From a bacterium (GTDB lineage: Bacteria > Armatimonadota > Abditibacteriia > Abditibacteriales > Abditibacteriaceae): 64,000 nt of DNA. The stretch is from positions 18,636 through 82,635 of the forward strand of contig SDZD01000029.1 of the NCBI GenBank assembly GCA_004172935.1, written 5' to 3'. Position numbers and translations under genes: made by a program. The notes below the pieces were generated by a model. It saw nothing but the letters and a program-made list of their open reading frames with translations, made no database searches and was not told the origin of the DNA. Position 1 is the stretch's first letter, and the number at the start of each line of letters is the position of its first letter. Below, piece by piece: positions 26,093 through 35,097 of this stretch.

Positions 26093-27168
26093 GCAACAGC
26101 AACGGACAGGGCATAACGCCGCCACAACTGGCGCCCCCCGAAATCGCCATTGACAACGACAACGAAGCCGAAGGCCACGACGAACAACAGCCGATCTCCT
26201 ATCTGCTCTTCGAGTCGCGCGCTTCGCTGTGTGCCATCGCCGCCAATGCCGTCAGCGAAGTGCTGCTCTTGCCCGAAATCGCGCCCCTCGACGGCGCCCC
26301 CCATTGGGTCGGCGTTCTCGATGTGCGCGGGCGCATCGTGCCCATCATCGAACCCGGCGAACTCGCGGGCGCCGCGCCACGCCGCGTTCAATCCTCCGAT
26401 AGCGTCATCATCATCGAATCGGAGCGCGGCCCTCTGGGCCTCATCGTAGAGGCAGTCAGCGACGTGCGCTTGCTGTGGCCCAGCGAAATCGAAATCGCGC
26501 CAGAGCGTCTAACAGTTGGGTTGGCACGCATCGACGGCGAACTGGTGCGACTCTTCGACTCTCCCTTCTTTGCGCGCTTCGCGCAGCGCCACAACGGCCC
26601 CAACGAAATCGTGCCCGCGCGCCACTTCGCCCCCGACGCCTCGCCCTTCGAGCGTGCCCTGTTCGCGGGCCGTGCCCGCGCCTTGCGCGCCGATGCCAAC
26701 ATCACCGCCACCGATTCCTACGCCCCCTCGCTGGTTGCGGTGCGTCTGGGCGGCGAAGTGTTCGGCTTCGAGTTGAAATGGGTGCGCGAGTTCGCCGCCC
26801 TCCCCACCGTGACACCTGTTCCCGGCGCCCCCTCTGATTTGTTGGGTCTGGTCAACCTGCGCGGCGAAGTCGTGCCGCTTCTCGACCTGCGCCCCGCCCT
26901 CGGATTGGCGATGCCCGACGATTACGGAAGCCAAATCACCTTCGTCGAATGCAGCGGTGTGCGTCTGGGCATCGCCGTCGAAGCGGTACTCGATGTTTTC
27001 GCCCCCGCCGAAGGCGAAATGTTGCCGCCGCCCGCCGCATCGGGCCTCAAGGGCGATGCTGTCACTGCCGCTGTTTTCTATGGCGACGCGACGCTTGGTG
27101 TCCTCGATTTGTGTAACTTGCTCAAACGCGGGGGCTGGACAGAGCGCGAGGGCGCTCGAATGTTGTAA
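26089..27168 (+). CDS. Tandem CheW-CheW coupling protein (WspB/WspD-like fusion)
   Basis: The 359-residue protein consists of two CheW domains. The first, about 30-175, has YLLFESRASLCAIAANAVSE, VLDVRGRIVPIIEPGEL and GLIVEAVSDVRLL. The second, about 205-350, has LVAVRLGGEVFGFELKWVRE, DLLGLVNLRGEVVPLLDLR and GIAVEAVLDVFAPA. CheW couples receptors to CheA in signalling arrays. Classical Wsp systems encode two separate CheW proteins (WspB and WspD) with distinct roles; here they appear fused into one chain. It is coupled to CheR by ATGA and precedes the MCP by 74 bases. Confidence 0.9.
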   Translation: MSNSNGQGITPPQLAPPEIAIDNDNEAEGHDEQQPISYLLFESRASLCAIAANAVSEVLLLPEIAPLDGAPHWVGVLDVRGRIVPIIEPGELAGAAPRRVQSSDSVIIIESERGPLGLIVEAVSDVRLLWPSEIEIAPERLTVGLARIDGELVRLFDSPFFARFAQRHNGPNEIVPARHFAPDASPFERALFAGRARALRADANITATDSYAPSLVAVRLGGEVFGFELKWVREFAALPTVTPVPGAPSDLLGLVNLRGEVVPLLDLRPALGLAMPDDYGSQITFVECSGVRLGIAVEAVLDVFAPAEGEMLPPPAASGLKGDAVTAAVFYGDATLGVLDLCNLLKRGGWTEREGARML

Positions 27169-27242
27169 CGTCCCTTTTCAAGGGCATTGCTCTCCCCCTG
27201 AGTCGGTAATCTTTGACAGGAATGCGGGTAAGTTGTGGATTT

Positions 27243-28733
27243 ATGAAACCATTCAAGCAGTGGACTGTGAAAGCGAAACTGGCGTTGCTCATCGGCGTGT
27301 TCGCGACGGGCTTCACCGTGTTCGCCTGGGTGGCGCTCAATACGCTGAGTACCCTCAAGGTCAATGGGCCTTATTATCAAAAAATCGTCGCGGGCAAAGA
27401 CATCATCGCCGACGTATTACCGCCGCCCGCCTACGTCATCGAGTCGTATCTGCTGTCACTGCGTATGGCCGACCCGGCCAACCGCGCCGAGGTCTCCGAA
27501 TTGGTGGCGCGCTCACACCAACTGCGCGAGCAATACGATGAACGCCACGAATACTGGAACACCTACGCCCTGGTGCGTACCACTCCGATGGTTGGTCATC
27601 TGCTCGATGACTCCTACCCTCCAGCGGTCAAGTTCTTCGACCTGCGCGACGAATACCTCATTCCAGCAGTTCAGGCCGGCAACTACACGCGCGCCCAGCA
27701 ACTGGTGCGCGGCGACTTGAACCGTTACTACGAACAGCACCGCAAGGGTGTCGATCAGGTCGTGAAAACCGCAAGAGCCTACAACAAAAACATCGAACAG
27801 GAAGCCGCCGACGCCATTGATCGCCGCACAAAATGGCTGACGTGGTTGGGCCTCGCCCTCATCGGCCCCATCGGCATCGGTATCGGCTGGGTACTGGGCC
27901 GCTCGATCTCCCACACCCTGAACGGCACTGTCAGCGCGCTTTCAACGACCTCGGCCCAAATGGCCGCTACCGTCGAACAGCACGAACGCACCGCCATCAA
28001 CCAATCGGCAGCCGTCCACGAAACCACCACCACGATGGACGAGTTGGACGCCTCTTTCCACCAGACCGCCGAGATGGTGCGTACCGCCGCCGAAACCGCC
28101 CAACAAGCCGCCCATGCCGCCGATAACGGCCTCGAAACCGTGCGCCAAACACTGGACGGAATGCGCTCATTAAAGGACAAAGTCGGCGCAGTCGCCGAAC
28201 AAATCGCCAACCTGTCCGAACAAACCGGGCAAATCGGCACCATCACCCGCGCGGTCGGCGACCTCGCCAACCAAACCAATATGCTGGCGCTCAACGCCGC
28301 CGTCGAAGCCGCCCGCGCGGGCGAACACGGCAAGGGCTTTGGCGTGGTAGCCGCTGAAATCCGCAAACTGGCCGACGAAAGCCGTCGCTCGGCGGAACGC
28401 ATCGGCGCCTTGGTCGAAGAAATCAAGCGCTCCACCGACTCGACCGTGATGGCAACCGAAGCCGGTTCCAAAACCGTCGAAGCCGACATCCGCCTCGCCG
28501 AAGAAACCGCGCACGCCTTCAACGGCATCGTGCAAGCCTCCAACACAGCCTGGGAAGCCGCCCAACAAACCCTGTTGGCCGTCCCCCAACAAGTAGCCGC
28601 TGTCAAACAGGTTCTAATCGCGATGGAATCACTCAACCGAGGCGCCAAAGAAACCGCCGACGGCCTCGGCCAAACCAAAGAAAGCGTCCAATACCTGCGC
28701 GAAGCCACCTCGCAACTGCAAACACTGGTGTAG
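27243..28733 (+). CDS. wspA: Methyl-accepting chemotaxis protein (WspA-like receptor)
   Basis: The 496-residue protein from ATG 27243 has a first membrane helix (LALLIGVFATGFTVFAWVAL). A helical periplasmic domain of about 155 residues follows (DPANRAEVSELVARSHQLRE, NYTRAQQLVRGDLNRYYEQH), then a second membrane helix (WLGLALIGPIGIGIGWVLG). The cytoplasmic signalling domain has the conserved tip NQTNMLALNAAVEAARAGEH, then GKGFGVVAAEIRKLADESRR. No clear HAMP domain is visible between the second helix and the signalling coiled coil. It is the only receptor in the cluster and therefore the likely input of the pathway. Confidence 0.9.
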   Translation: MKPFKQWTVKAKLALLIGVFATGFTVFAWVALNTLSTLKVNGPYYQKIVAGKDIIADVLPPPAYVIESYLLSLRMADPANRAEVSELVARSHQLREQYDERHEYWNTYALVRTTPMVGHLLDDSYPPAVKFFDLRDEYLIPAVQAGNYTRAQQLVRGDLNRYYEQHRKGVDQVVKTARAYNKNIEQEAADAIDRRTKWLTWLGLALIGPIGIGIGWVLGRSISHTLNGTVSALSTTSAQMAATVEQHERTAINQSAAVHETTTTMDELDASFHQTAEMVRTAAETAQQAAHAADNGLETVRQTLDGMRSLKDKVGAVAEQIANLSEQTGQIGTITRAVGDLANQTNMLALNAAVEAARAGEHGKGFGVVAAEIRKLADESRRSAERIGALVEEIKRSTDSTVMATEAGSKTVEADIRLAEETAHAFNGIVQASNTAWEAAQQTLLAVPQQVAAVKQVLIAMESLNRGAKETADGLGQTKESVQYLREATSQLQTLV

Positions 28734-28795
28734 GCATTGGAGTTGGGCACTAGAGTAGCAAACGCTAAATTGCCTCTACCCGATTAAATTTCACA

Positions 28796-31105
28796 ATGAT
28801 TCATGATGTCGAGATGCGCGCGCTATTTAGCGCGGAAAGCGAGGAGCATTTACAGCACCTCGACGAAGGCTTGCTGCATCTCGAAAGCTTCCCCACCGAC
28901 CGCACCACGCTCGAAGAAGTGTTCCGCCACGCTCACTCGCTCAAAGGCGCGGCGCGTATGCTTGGCCTCTCCGATGTCGAATCCCTCGCTCATGGCTTCG
29001 AGGACGCGCTAGGCGCCGCCGCGAAAGGGCGCGTGGCACTTTCCAGCGAACGGGTAGAGCGACTGTTAGGCGGGCTAGACGCCATGCGCGCCCTTGTGCA
29101 ACAGGCCACAGGCGGGCCAGCGGCGAACGTGGATGTCCACGCCACCCTCGCCGCCACGAACGCCGAATTGCCGCCTCCTGCCCCTGTTACCGAGGAACCC
29201 ACCCCTGCCAACGGAACTACTCTTACATTGTTGGTTCCATCATCCAACGGCAATGGCAGTAACAGCGATGCCGCGCCACGTCCCCAACAAATAGCGGTCG
29301 CCTCCGAACTTGTGGCCCCCCTCGTGCCGCCACAAGTCACCACACCTGACACGGGGAACGGTGCGGCGTGGAGCATCGAAACCATGCGCGTCGAGCCAGG
29401 AAAACTCGATGCTCTACTGGCGATGGCGGGCGAACTGGTGGTCTCGACTACACGCGCCGTGCGCGGCAAAGCCGAGCTACAAGCATTGGTGCAACTGCGC
29501 GAAGAGTGGGGCCGCGCCTCGTCGGCCTCGCGGCGCGCGCTGCGCGAAATCACCAGCGAGGAAGGCCACAACGAACGCGCCGTGCGCGAACTGCGACGCC
29601 TCGTAGAGCGCGAATCCGAGCGGTTGGAAACCATGAGCCGCCTGTTAGAGCGTCTCAGCACTTCGAGTGGCGACCTCGACCGCTTAGTGAGCGTCGTCAC
29701 CGAAATGGAGGCCGCCATTCGCGGCGTGCGCTTGCTACCTCTCGCGACGGTGTTCGGCGTGTTCCCACGCGCAGTGCGCGACCTGTCGCGCTCCAGCGCC
29801 AAGCCAGTACGGCTTTTGGTAGAAGGCAGCGACACCCACGCCGACAAGCGCATTCTCGAAGCCCTTAAAGACCCATTGATGCACCTCATTCGCAACTCGG
29901 TTGATCATGGCATCGAAAACCCCACCGAACGCACAGTAGCGGGCAAAAACCCAACGGCCACATTGCGTTTGCGCGGCTACCAAACGGCCCAGCAAGTCAT
30001 CGTCGAAGTCGAAGACGATGGGCGCGGTTTAGATGCCGACGCCATCCGCCGTTCGGCCTTGCGCAAAGGCATCAAAACCGAAGTAGAACTAGCCGCGCTC
30101 AGCACGCGCGATGTTTACGAACTCATCTTCGCATCGGGCTTTTCGACGCGCTCACAGGTCAGCGAGCTTTCGGGGCGCGGCGTCGGGCTTGATATTGTGC
30201 GCGCTAACGTGCAAAAGCTGCGCGGCAACGTCGAAGTCGAATCGCGCCCCGGACACGGCTGCTTATTCCGCCTGTCGATGCCCGTTACCCTCGCCACAAC
30301 GCGCGTACTTCTGGTTCAAGTCAACGAACATACCTACGCCGTCCCAGTCGAATCGGTGCGCGCCATCTACCGTGTCACACCCGACGCAATCTACCGCTTT
30401 CAAGGCCGCGAAACCGTGTCGTGGAATGGCCGCCCCACTTCACTGGCACGCCTCAGCGAGCTACTGCAACTGCCCACTACCAATGACGACGGCGACAAAC
30501 CATGCCTCATTCTGGAATCGGGCGAGGAGTCGGTAGGCATTCTGGTCGATGCCCTGCTCGAAGAACAGGAAATCATCCTCAAGCCACTTGGCACCTTGAT
30601 AGATAAGGTGCGCCATCTGGCCGGAGCCACCATTCTCGAAACTGGCGACGTGTGTCTGGTGCTGAACGCGGGCGAGTTGCTGCGCACCGCGACACGCCAG
30701 GAATCGGCGCCGCCATCCTCCGCCCCCAAAGCGATGCCACGCCCGAAAACGGTGCTGTTGGTCGAAGACTCCATCACCACCCGCACACAGGAAAAACGCA
30801 TCCTCGAAAGCGCGGGCTACGAAGTCACCACCGCCGTCGATGGCATAGATGGCTGGAACAAACTCACCGAACACGATTTCGATGCCGTCGTGACCGACGT
30901 AGAGATGCCAAGGCTCGATGGCTTCGCGCTGTCGGCGCGCATCCGCGAAAACACCCGTTACAGCGAACTGCCGATTATTCTGGTCACCTCGCTTGCCTCC
31001 GATGCCGACCGTCAACGTGGTGCCGAAGTGGGTGCCAACGCCTACATCGTCAAAAGCGCGTTCGACCAACGCGACCTGCTCGACGCTCTGGGGAGATTGG
31101 CCTGA
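28796..31105 (+). CDS. wspE: CheA-REC hybrid histidine kinase (WspE-like)
   Basis: The 769-residue protein has an N-terminal Hpt domain with HAHSLKGAARMLGL, where H47 is the phosphorylation site. A low-complexity linker follows at about 120-195. Dimerisation helices come next. The HATPase domain has LIRNSVDHGIENP (N box), VEVEDDGRGLDADAI and SGRGVGLDIVRAN. A CheW-like regulatory domain follows at about 500-630. The C-terminal receiver (about 645-765) has LLVEDS, VVTDVEMPRLDG, VTSLAS and IVKS. No P2 domain is evident. The domain order Hpt-HATPase-CheW-REC is that of WspE. Its TGA overlaps the CheB ATG. Confidence 0.92.
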   Translation: MIHDVEMRALFSAESEEHLQHLDEGLLHLESFPTDRTTLEEVFRHAHSLKGAARMLGLSDVESLAHGFEDALGAAAKGRVALSSERVERLLGGLDAMRALVQQATGGPAANVDVHATLAATNAELPPPAPVTEEPTPANGTTLTLLVPSSNGNGSNSDAAPRPQQIAVASELVAPLVPPQVTTPDTGNGAAWSIETMRVEPGKLDALLAMAGELVVSTTRAVRGKAELQALVQLREEWGRASSASRRALREITSEEGHNERAVRELRRLVERESERLETMSRLLERLSTSSGDLDRLVSVVTEMEAAIRGVRLLPLATVFGVFPRAVRDLSRSSAKPVRLLVEGSDTHADKRILEALKDPLMHLIRNSVDHGIENPTERTVAGKNPTATLRLRGYQTAQQVIVEVEDDGRGLDADAIRRSALRKGIKTEVELAALSTRDVYELIFASGFSTRSQVSELSGRGVGLDIVRANVQKLRGNVEVESRPGHGCLFRLSMPVTLATTRVLLVQVNEHTYAVPVESVRAIYRVTPDAIYRFQGRETVSWNGRPTSLARLSELLQLPTTNDDGDKPCLILESGEESVGILVDALLEEQEIILKPLGTLIDKVRHLAGATILETGDVCLVLNAGELLRTATRQESAPPSSAPKAMPRPKTVLLVEDSITTRTQEKRILESAGYEVTTAVDGIDGWNKLTEHDFDAVVTDVEMPRLDGFALSARIRENTRYSELPIILVTSLASDADRQRGAEVGANAYIVKSAFDQRDLLDALGRLA

Positions 31106-32220
31106 TGCCACAACCGATTCGCGTGCTGTTGGCCGTGGCCTCTCCCCTCACCCTCAAAACTCTGGAACGCCTGTTGGCTCAGGCCGCCCCCGACGAAATC
31201 GAGATCGTCGGCATCGTGCGACGCGGGCGCGACGTGCTGCCCGCCCTGCAATCGCTGCGTCCCAACGTGCTATGCCTCGACGATGCCCCCCCGGCCATCA
31301 AAGGTCTCGAAGTAATAGCCGAAGTGATGCGAACCCACCCCTGCCCGATTCTGGCGATGGGCGCGGCGCCACAAACACAACCAAGCCCTTTCAGGGAAGC
31401 GGGTGCCCTCGATTATTGGCCGCGACCTGATGCACTCGCCGATTCTAACAACGCACAGAGCCTCATCACCCACCTGAAAATGCTATCGCGCGTCCCTGTC
31501 ATCGGGCGCCGCTCCTCGTGGCAAACGCCGCGTATATCGCCCATTTCCGACGCCGTTCCCCCGCCCACGTCCGCCCCAATTAGCCCACGCCTCCTCGACA
31601 TCTCGCCCGCAACTCTCGATATAGCCCCATCTTTCAAGTCCTCCGACCACATCGTAGCCATTGGCGCCTCGACGGGTGGACCACTCGCGCTCATGACGAT
31701 TCTCTCGGCGATGCCCTCCAATTTCCCCTGCCCCATCGTATGCGTGCAACACGTCAGTCAGGGCTTTCTCGATGGCCTCGTGTCATGGCTTGATGGCGGC
31801 TGTCGCGTCCGAGTCGCCATCGCCAAATCGGGCGAAAAGGCGCAGCCGGGGACGGTGCTATTCCCTCCCGAAGACCAGCACATGGAAATCGGCACCAACG
31901 GGCGCATCCGCCTCAAAGCCGCCCCACTCCGCGACGGGCACCGTCCCTCAGTGACGGTTCTCTTCGAGTCGGTCGCCCGTTCCTACGGCCCTCGCGCCAC
32001 CGCCATTTTGCTAACCGGAATGGGCGCAGACGGCGCCAGCGGCCTGTGCGCCATACGCGACGCGGGCGGCGACACCATCGCCCAGGACGAAGCCTCCTGC
32101 GTCGTCTTCGGAATGCCGCGCGTCGCCATCGAACGCGGCGGCGCCCGCCACATCTCATCCCCCGAAGAAATTACGCGCCGCCTACTAATGCTCTGCCAAC
32201 TCAGCGAAAAAAGGCTATAG
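31105..32220 (+). CDS. wspF: CheB-type methylesterase with degenerate receiver (WspF-like)
   Basis: The 371-residue protein starts at ATG 31105, overlapping the CheA stop (TGATG). The C-terminal methylesterase domain (about 185-365) has the catalytic triad: GASTGGPLAL (Ser), VQHVSQGF (His) and LTGMGADGASG (Asp). The N-terminal receiver domain (2-125) is unusual. The acidic pair position reads LLAVASP instead of VDDS. The phospho-Asp is kept in CLDDAPP. The Thr/Ser site reads ILAMGA and the Lys site is Arg (YWPRP). So normal phosphorylation control is doubtful. It demethylates or deamidates receptor glutamates. It is the last gene of the Wsp-like operon. Confidence 0.9.
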   Translation: MPQPIRVLLAVASPLTLKTLERLLAQAAPDEIEIVGIVRRGRDVLPALQSLRPNVLCLDDAPPAIKGLEVIAEVMRTHPCPILAMGAAPQTQPSPFREAGALDYWPRPDALADSNNAQSLITHLKMLSRVPVIGRRSSWQTPRISPISDAVPPPTSAPISPRLLDISPATLDIAPSFKSSDHIVAIGASTGGPLALMTILSAMPSNFPCPIVCVQHVSQGFLDGLVSWLDGGCRVRVAIAKSGEKAQPGTVLFPPEDQHMEIGTNGRIRLKAAPLRDGHRPSVTVLFESVARSYGPRATAILLTGMGADGASGLCAIRDAGGDTIAQDEASCVVFGMPRVAIERGGARHISSPEEITRRLLMLCQLSEKRL

Positions 32221-32236
32221 CCCTCAATGAAAAACG

Positions 32237-32947
32237 ATGAAGCCTCTACTCCTCTACATCGCCATAAACGGCTTTCTTCTCCCTTCAGGAACAACAGTTG
32301 TGGAGGGCAATGTGTTAGTTCCTGCCAAGTCGCTTTTCCAAACTCTGAAAGCCGAAGTTGCCTCTAAAAACGACTCGGTAGAAGCGAATTTGCAAGGGAA
32401 GAAATTTGTGTTCCGCAACGGAAAACGCGCTGCTTCAATTGATGGCGTTACATCCCCTCTTCCAGTCGCATCACAAATCAAACAGGGGCAGTTGCTTGTC
32501 CCACTACGCTCTGTCGTCGAGTCATTAGGCGGACAAATCACTTGGATTCATGGGTTTGGCTCCTACAAATTCGCCGATGTAACGGTGCCCAATTTCCCGC
32601 AATTTTCTCCTCTGCATCCAACCTACTCTCCTTCGTGGTTATTTCAGGGCAAAATGGTTACGCTCAATGTGAAAGTCAAGCGCTTCGCCAGTGCAGACCA
32701 TGACTTCTTCGACGCGACAACTGAAGACGGCATCCCTCTGCATGTTTATGCAGGGGTGAATGTCTTCCAGAGTCCACAAGTAGGACAATTCATCCGCTTG
32801 AGCGGGCAACTTCAACGAGGTGACGAAGCAATTTTCAAGGCTCACAGTACGAGCGCTCCGCAGGAATTTCGCCGCTTAGTAAATCGAGTGGCCCTCATTG
32901 ATAATTTCGGTTCAACTGTGATGCAAATATGCGGATACGGTTGTTAG
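32237..32947 (+). CDS. Copper-amine-oxidase-N-domain-like protein
   Basis: The 236-residue protein begins almost directly with a copper amine oxidase N-terminal-like (stalk) domain: IAINGFLLPSGTTVVEGNVL, VPAKSLFQTLKAEV, LLVPLRSVVESLGGQITWI. A beta-rich C-terminal half follows (VTLNVKVKRFASADHDFFDA, QFIRLSGQLQRGDEAIFKA). Proteins of this kind usually have a signal peptide; here only MKPLLLY precedes the domain, so the N-terminus may be truncated or the start mis-set. Its 3' end overlaps the next gene by 19 bases. It follows the CheB stop by 16 bases. An extracellular role is likely if exported. Confidence 0.7.
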   Translation: MKPLLLYIAINGFLLPSGTTVVEGNVLVPAKSLFQTLKAEVASKNDSVEANLQGKKFVFRNGKRAASIDGVTSPLPVASQIKQGQLLVPLRSVVESLGGQITWIHGFGSYKFADVTVPNFPQFSPLHPTYSPSWLFQGKMVTLNVKVKRFASADHDFFDATTEDGIPLHVYAGVNVFQSPQVGQFIRLSGQLQRGDEAIFKAHSTSAPQEFRRLVNRVALIDNFGSTVMQICGYGC

Positions 32948-33744
32948 CGGGAATAATCGCCTCGTTGTTACTTTTTACGACAGTTAATGGAGCGAAAGCA
33001 GACGCTGTCCAAGATGAAATCAGCAGAATCACCAATCAGTTAGCGACCGACTATCGGATTAACATCTTCTACGACTACAAACCCACCGCCACATGGCAGC
33101 TTGGTGGCACTCCAGCGGATGCAACCGACACCTCCGATTTAGCGACCTTCGTGAGCATATTGAACGAGGAGTTCCGCAAGTACCCGAAGGCGTTCGTTCA
33201 CAACACCCACCTCGGCGCCATCGTGCTAGTGAAAGATTTAGGCGTCGCCGGAACCCAGCGCGCAGCGGTGCCCGATTATGGGCGCCAAATTCTGTGGCTC
33301 GATTTCAAGCGTTACCTGCAACGCGGCGACTACCAACGCCACATCATCCACCACGAGTTCTATCACATGATAGATTTTGAACTCAACAACAACGCCTACT
33401 GGAAAGACCCGGCATGGATGGCGTTCAATCAACCCGCCTTCAAATACGGCAATGGCGGCGCCTCGGCCTATCAGAAGGGACCAATCAACTGGTACGAAAT
33501 GTCTCACCCCGAAACGGGCTTCGTCAACCACTACTCGACCACAGGCGTCGAAGAAGACAAATCCGAACTTTTCGCTACCTTGTTCGTGAAATCCGAAGCC
33601 AACAAACTGGCCGATTGGAGCCAGACCGACACCGTACTACAGGCCAAAACAAAATACATCAAAGCCATCGTCGCCAAACTCGACCCCAGCATGGATGAAA
33701 CCTACTGGCAGGGCTTACAGAAGCAAAGCCCTGTGCCTTTTTAA
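32929..33744 (+). CDS. Secreted putative zinc metallopeptidase
   Basis: The 271-residue protein has a signal peptide (LLAGIIASLLLFTTVNGAKA). The zinc motif H142-E143-F-Y-H146 lies within HIIHHEFYHMIDFEL, and a probable third ligand region lies downstream (VEEDKSELFATLFV). The fold resembles putative zinc-binding metallopeptidases of gluzincin-like type that pair H-E-x-x-H with a later Glu. NHYSTTGVEEDKSE matches the pattern where such enzymes carry a His/Tyr loop before the Glu. The substrate is unknown. It is translationally coupled to the preceding amine-oxidase-N-like gene. Confidence 0.78.
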   Translation: MRIRLLAGIIASLLLFTTVNGAKADAVQDEISRITNQLATDYRINIFYDYKPTATWQLGGTPADATDTSDLATFVSILNEEFRKYPKAFVHNTHLGAIVLVKDLGVAGTQRAAVPDYGRQILWLDFKRYLQRGDYQRHIIHHEFYHMIDFELNNNAYWKDPAWMAFNQPAFKYGNGGASAYQKGPINWYEMSHPETGFVNHYSTTGVEEDKSELFATLFVKSEANKLADWSQTDTVLQAKTKYIKAIVAKLDPSMDETYWQGLQKQSPVPF

Positions 33745-33807
33745 TTTCATAAACACAACGAACACAAACCGGTTTACGCGCGGTCTAATCCCACTCTCGC
33801 TCACCAT

Positions 33808-35097
33808 ATGAAAACCGTGTTCCTCCTTGCTGTTGCCCTGCTTTGCCCCGCCACATTGGCTCAAACGCCCCATCCAGTGCCCGCCTTTCCAGGGGCCGAG
33901 GGCTTTGGCGCCGGGGCGACTGGTGGGCGGGGTGGTACAGTGGTGCATGTCACCAACCTTGATGATGGCGGCGAAGGCAGCTTTCGCGAGGCAGTGTCGC
34001 GGCCCGGTCGCATGGTGGTATTCGATGTCGGCGGAGTCATCAAAATCAAATCGAAAGTCGCGGTATCCAGCGACATCACCATCGCGGGACAGAGCGCACC
34101 GGGGGAAGGCATCACCATTTACGGCGAGGGCGTTTCGTTCTCTGGCTCGAAGAACATCATCGTGCGCTACATCCGCTTTCGGCAAGGCATCGCGGGCAGT
34201 CGCGGCGGTAAATCTATCAATGTGACGCAGGCCAGCGATCTCATTTTCGACCACGTTTCGGCATTGTGGGGCCGCTGGGACTCGTTGGGCTTCACCGAAG
34301 GTGCCCAGCGCATCACGCTTCAAAATTCCATCATCGGGCAAGCCATCGACCCGCAGCGCTTCGGTGCCCTGTTGGACGGCGTGCGCGAAGTGACGCTGGC
34401 GCGCAATCTGTGGATTAACAACCAGAGTCGCCATCCGAAGCTCAAAGGCGACATCCAGTACATCAACAACGTCATTTACAACTGGGGAGTTAGCGGCACA
34501 ATCGGCGGTCATTCGGCAGCAGTGTGGCATCAGGATATAGTCGGCAATTTATGGATAAAAGGCCCCTCCTCCACCGATAAAGCCCTCGATACCTTCGCCT
34601 CCACCGACACCGTCTTTCAGCGAAATAACGTCGTCGATTTAACCCCCGATGGCCAGCTCACGCCGCGCCCCATTGAGCAAAGCGACTTCCTCGGCGAAAC
34701 GCCGCCGACCTTCACCCAGACAGCGTTCCTCCAACCACCGTTTCCCGTCACCATCACTAGCCCCGAATCGGCCTTTGTTGTTGTTTCCCAATTCGCAGGT
34801 AACTCCCTACACCGCGATGCCATCGAAACGGCCCTCATCAATGAACTGCGTTCACTGGGTACAGAAGGCAAAATCATCCGCAGCGAAGCCGAAAGTGGGG
34901 GACAACCCGAAATCACCCCAGTCTCGCGCCCCGCCGATTTCGATAGCGACCGCGACGGCATCGCCGACGATTGGGAGCGCCAACACAACCTGAACCCAAA
35001 CAACGCCAGCGACGCCTCTCAAACCGCCCGCAGTGGCTATACCAACCTCGAAAAATATCTGAACTCAATCGACGCCAGCTTCTACCAAACCTTTTGA
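33808..35097 (+). CDS. Secreted PL1-like pectate lyase
   Basis: The 429-residue protein has a signal peptide (VFLLAVALLCPATLAQ) and a right-handed parallel beta-helix lyase domain. AFPGAEGFGAGATGGRGGTV, HVTNLDDGGEGSFREAV, GVIKIKSKVAVSSDITIAGQ, ASDLIFDHVSALWG and NNQSRHPKLKGDIQYINNVI are typical of PL1 subfamily members including pectate trisaccharide lyases. A C-terminal calcium-loop segment (DFDSDRDGIADDWERQH) of thrombospondin-3 or dockerin-like style precedes the end. It cleaves polygalacturonate by beta-elimination. It is a single gene; the nearest glycosidase locus is 11 kb away. Confidence 0.88.
   Translation: MKTVFLLAVALLCPATLAQTPHPVPAFPGAEGFGAGATGGRGGTVVHVTNLDDGGEGSFREAVSRPGRMVVFDVGGVIKIKSKVAVSSDITIAGQSAPGEGITIYGEGVSFSGSKNIIVRYIRFRQGIAGSRGGKSINVTQASDLIFDHVSALWGRWDSLGFTEGAQRITLQNSIIGQAIDPQRFGALLDGVREVTLARNLWINNQSRHPKLKGDIQYINNVIYNWGVSGTIGGHSAAVWHQDIVGNLWIKGPSSTDKALDTFASTDTVFQRNNVVDLTPDGQLTPRPIEQSDFLGETPPTFTQTAFLQPPFPVTITSPESAFVVVSQFAGNSLHRDAIETALINELRSLGTEGKIIRSEAESGGQPEITPVSRPADFDSDRDGIADDWERQHNLNPNNASDASQTARSGYTNLEKYLNSIDASFYQTF

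Noticed and set aside
23308..32220. Flagellar chemotaxis cluster
   Set aside because: There is no CheY, FliM-type or motor gene, and the output is a REC-GGDEF protein, which fits a Wsp-type pathway better.
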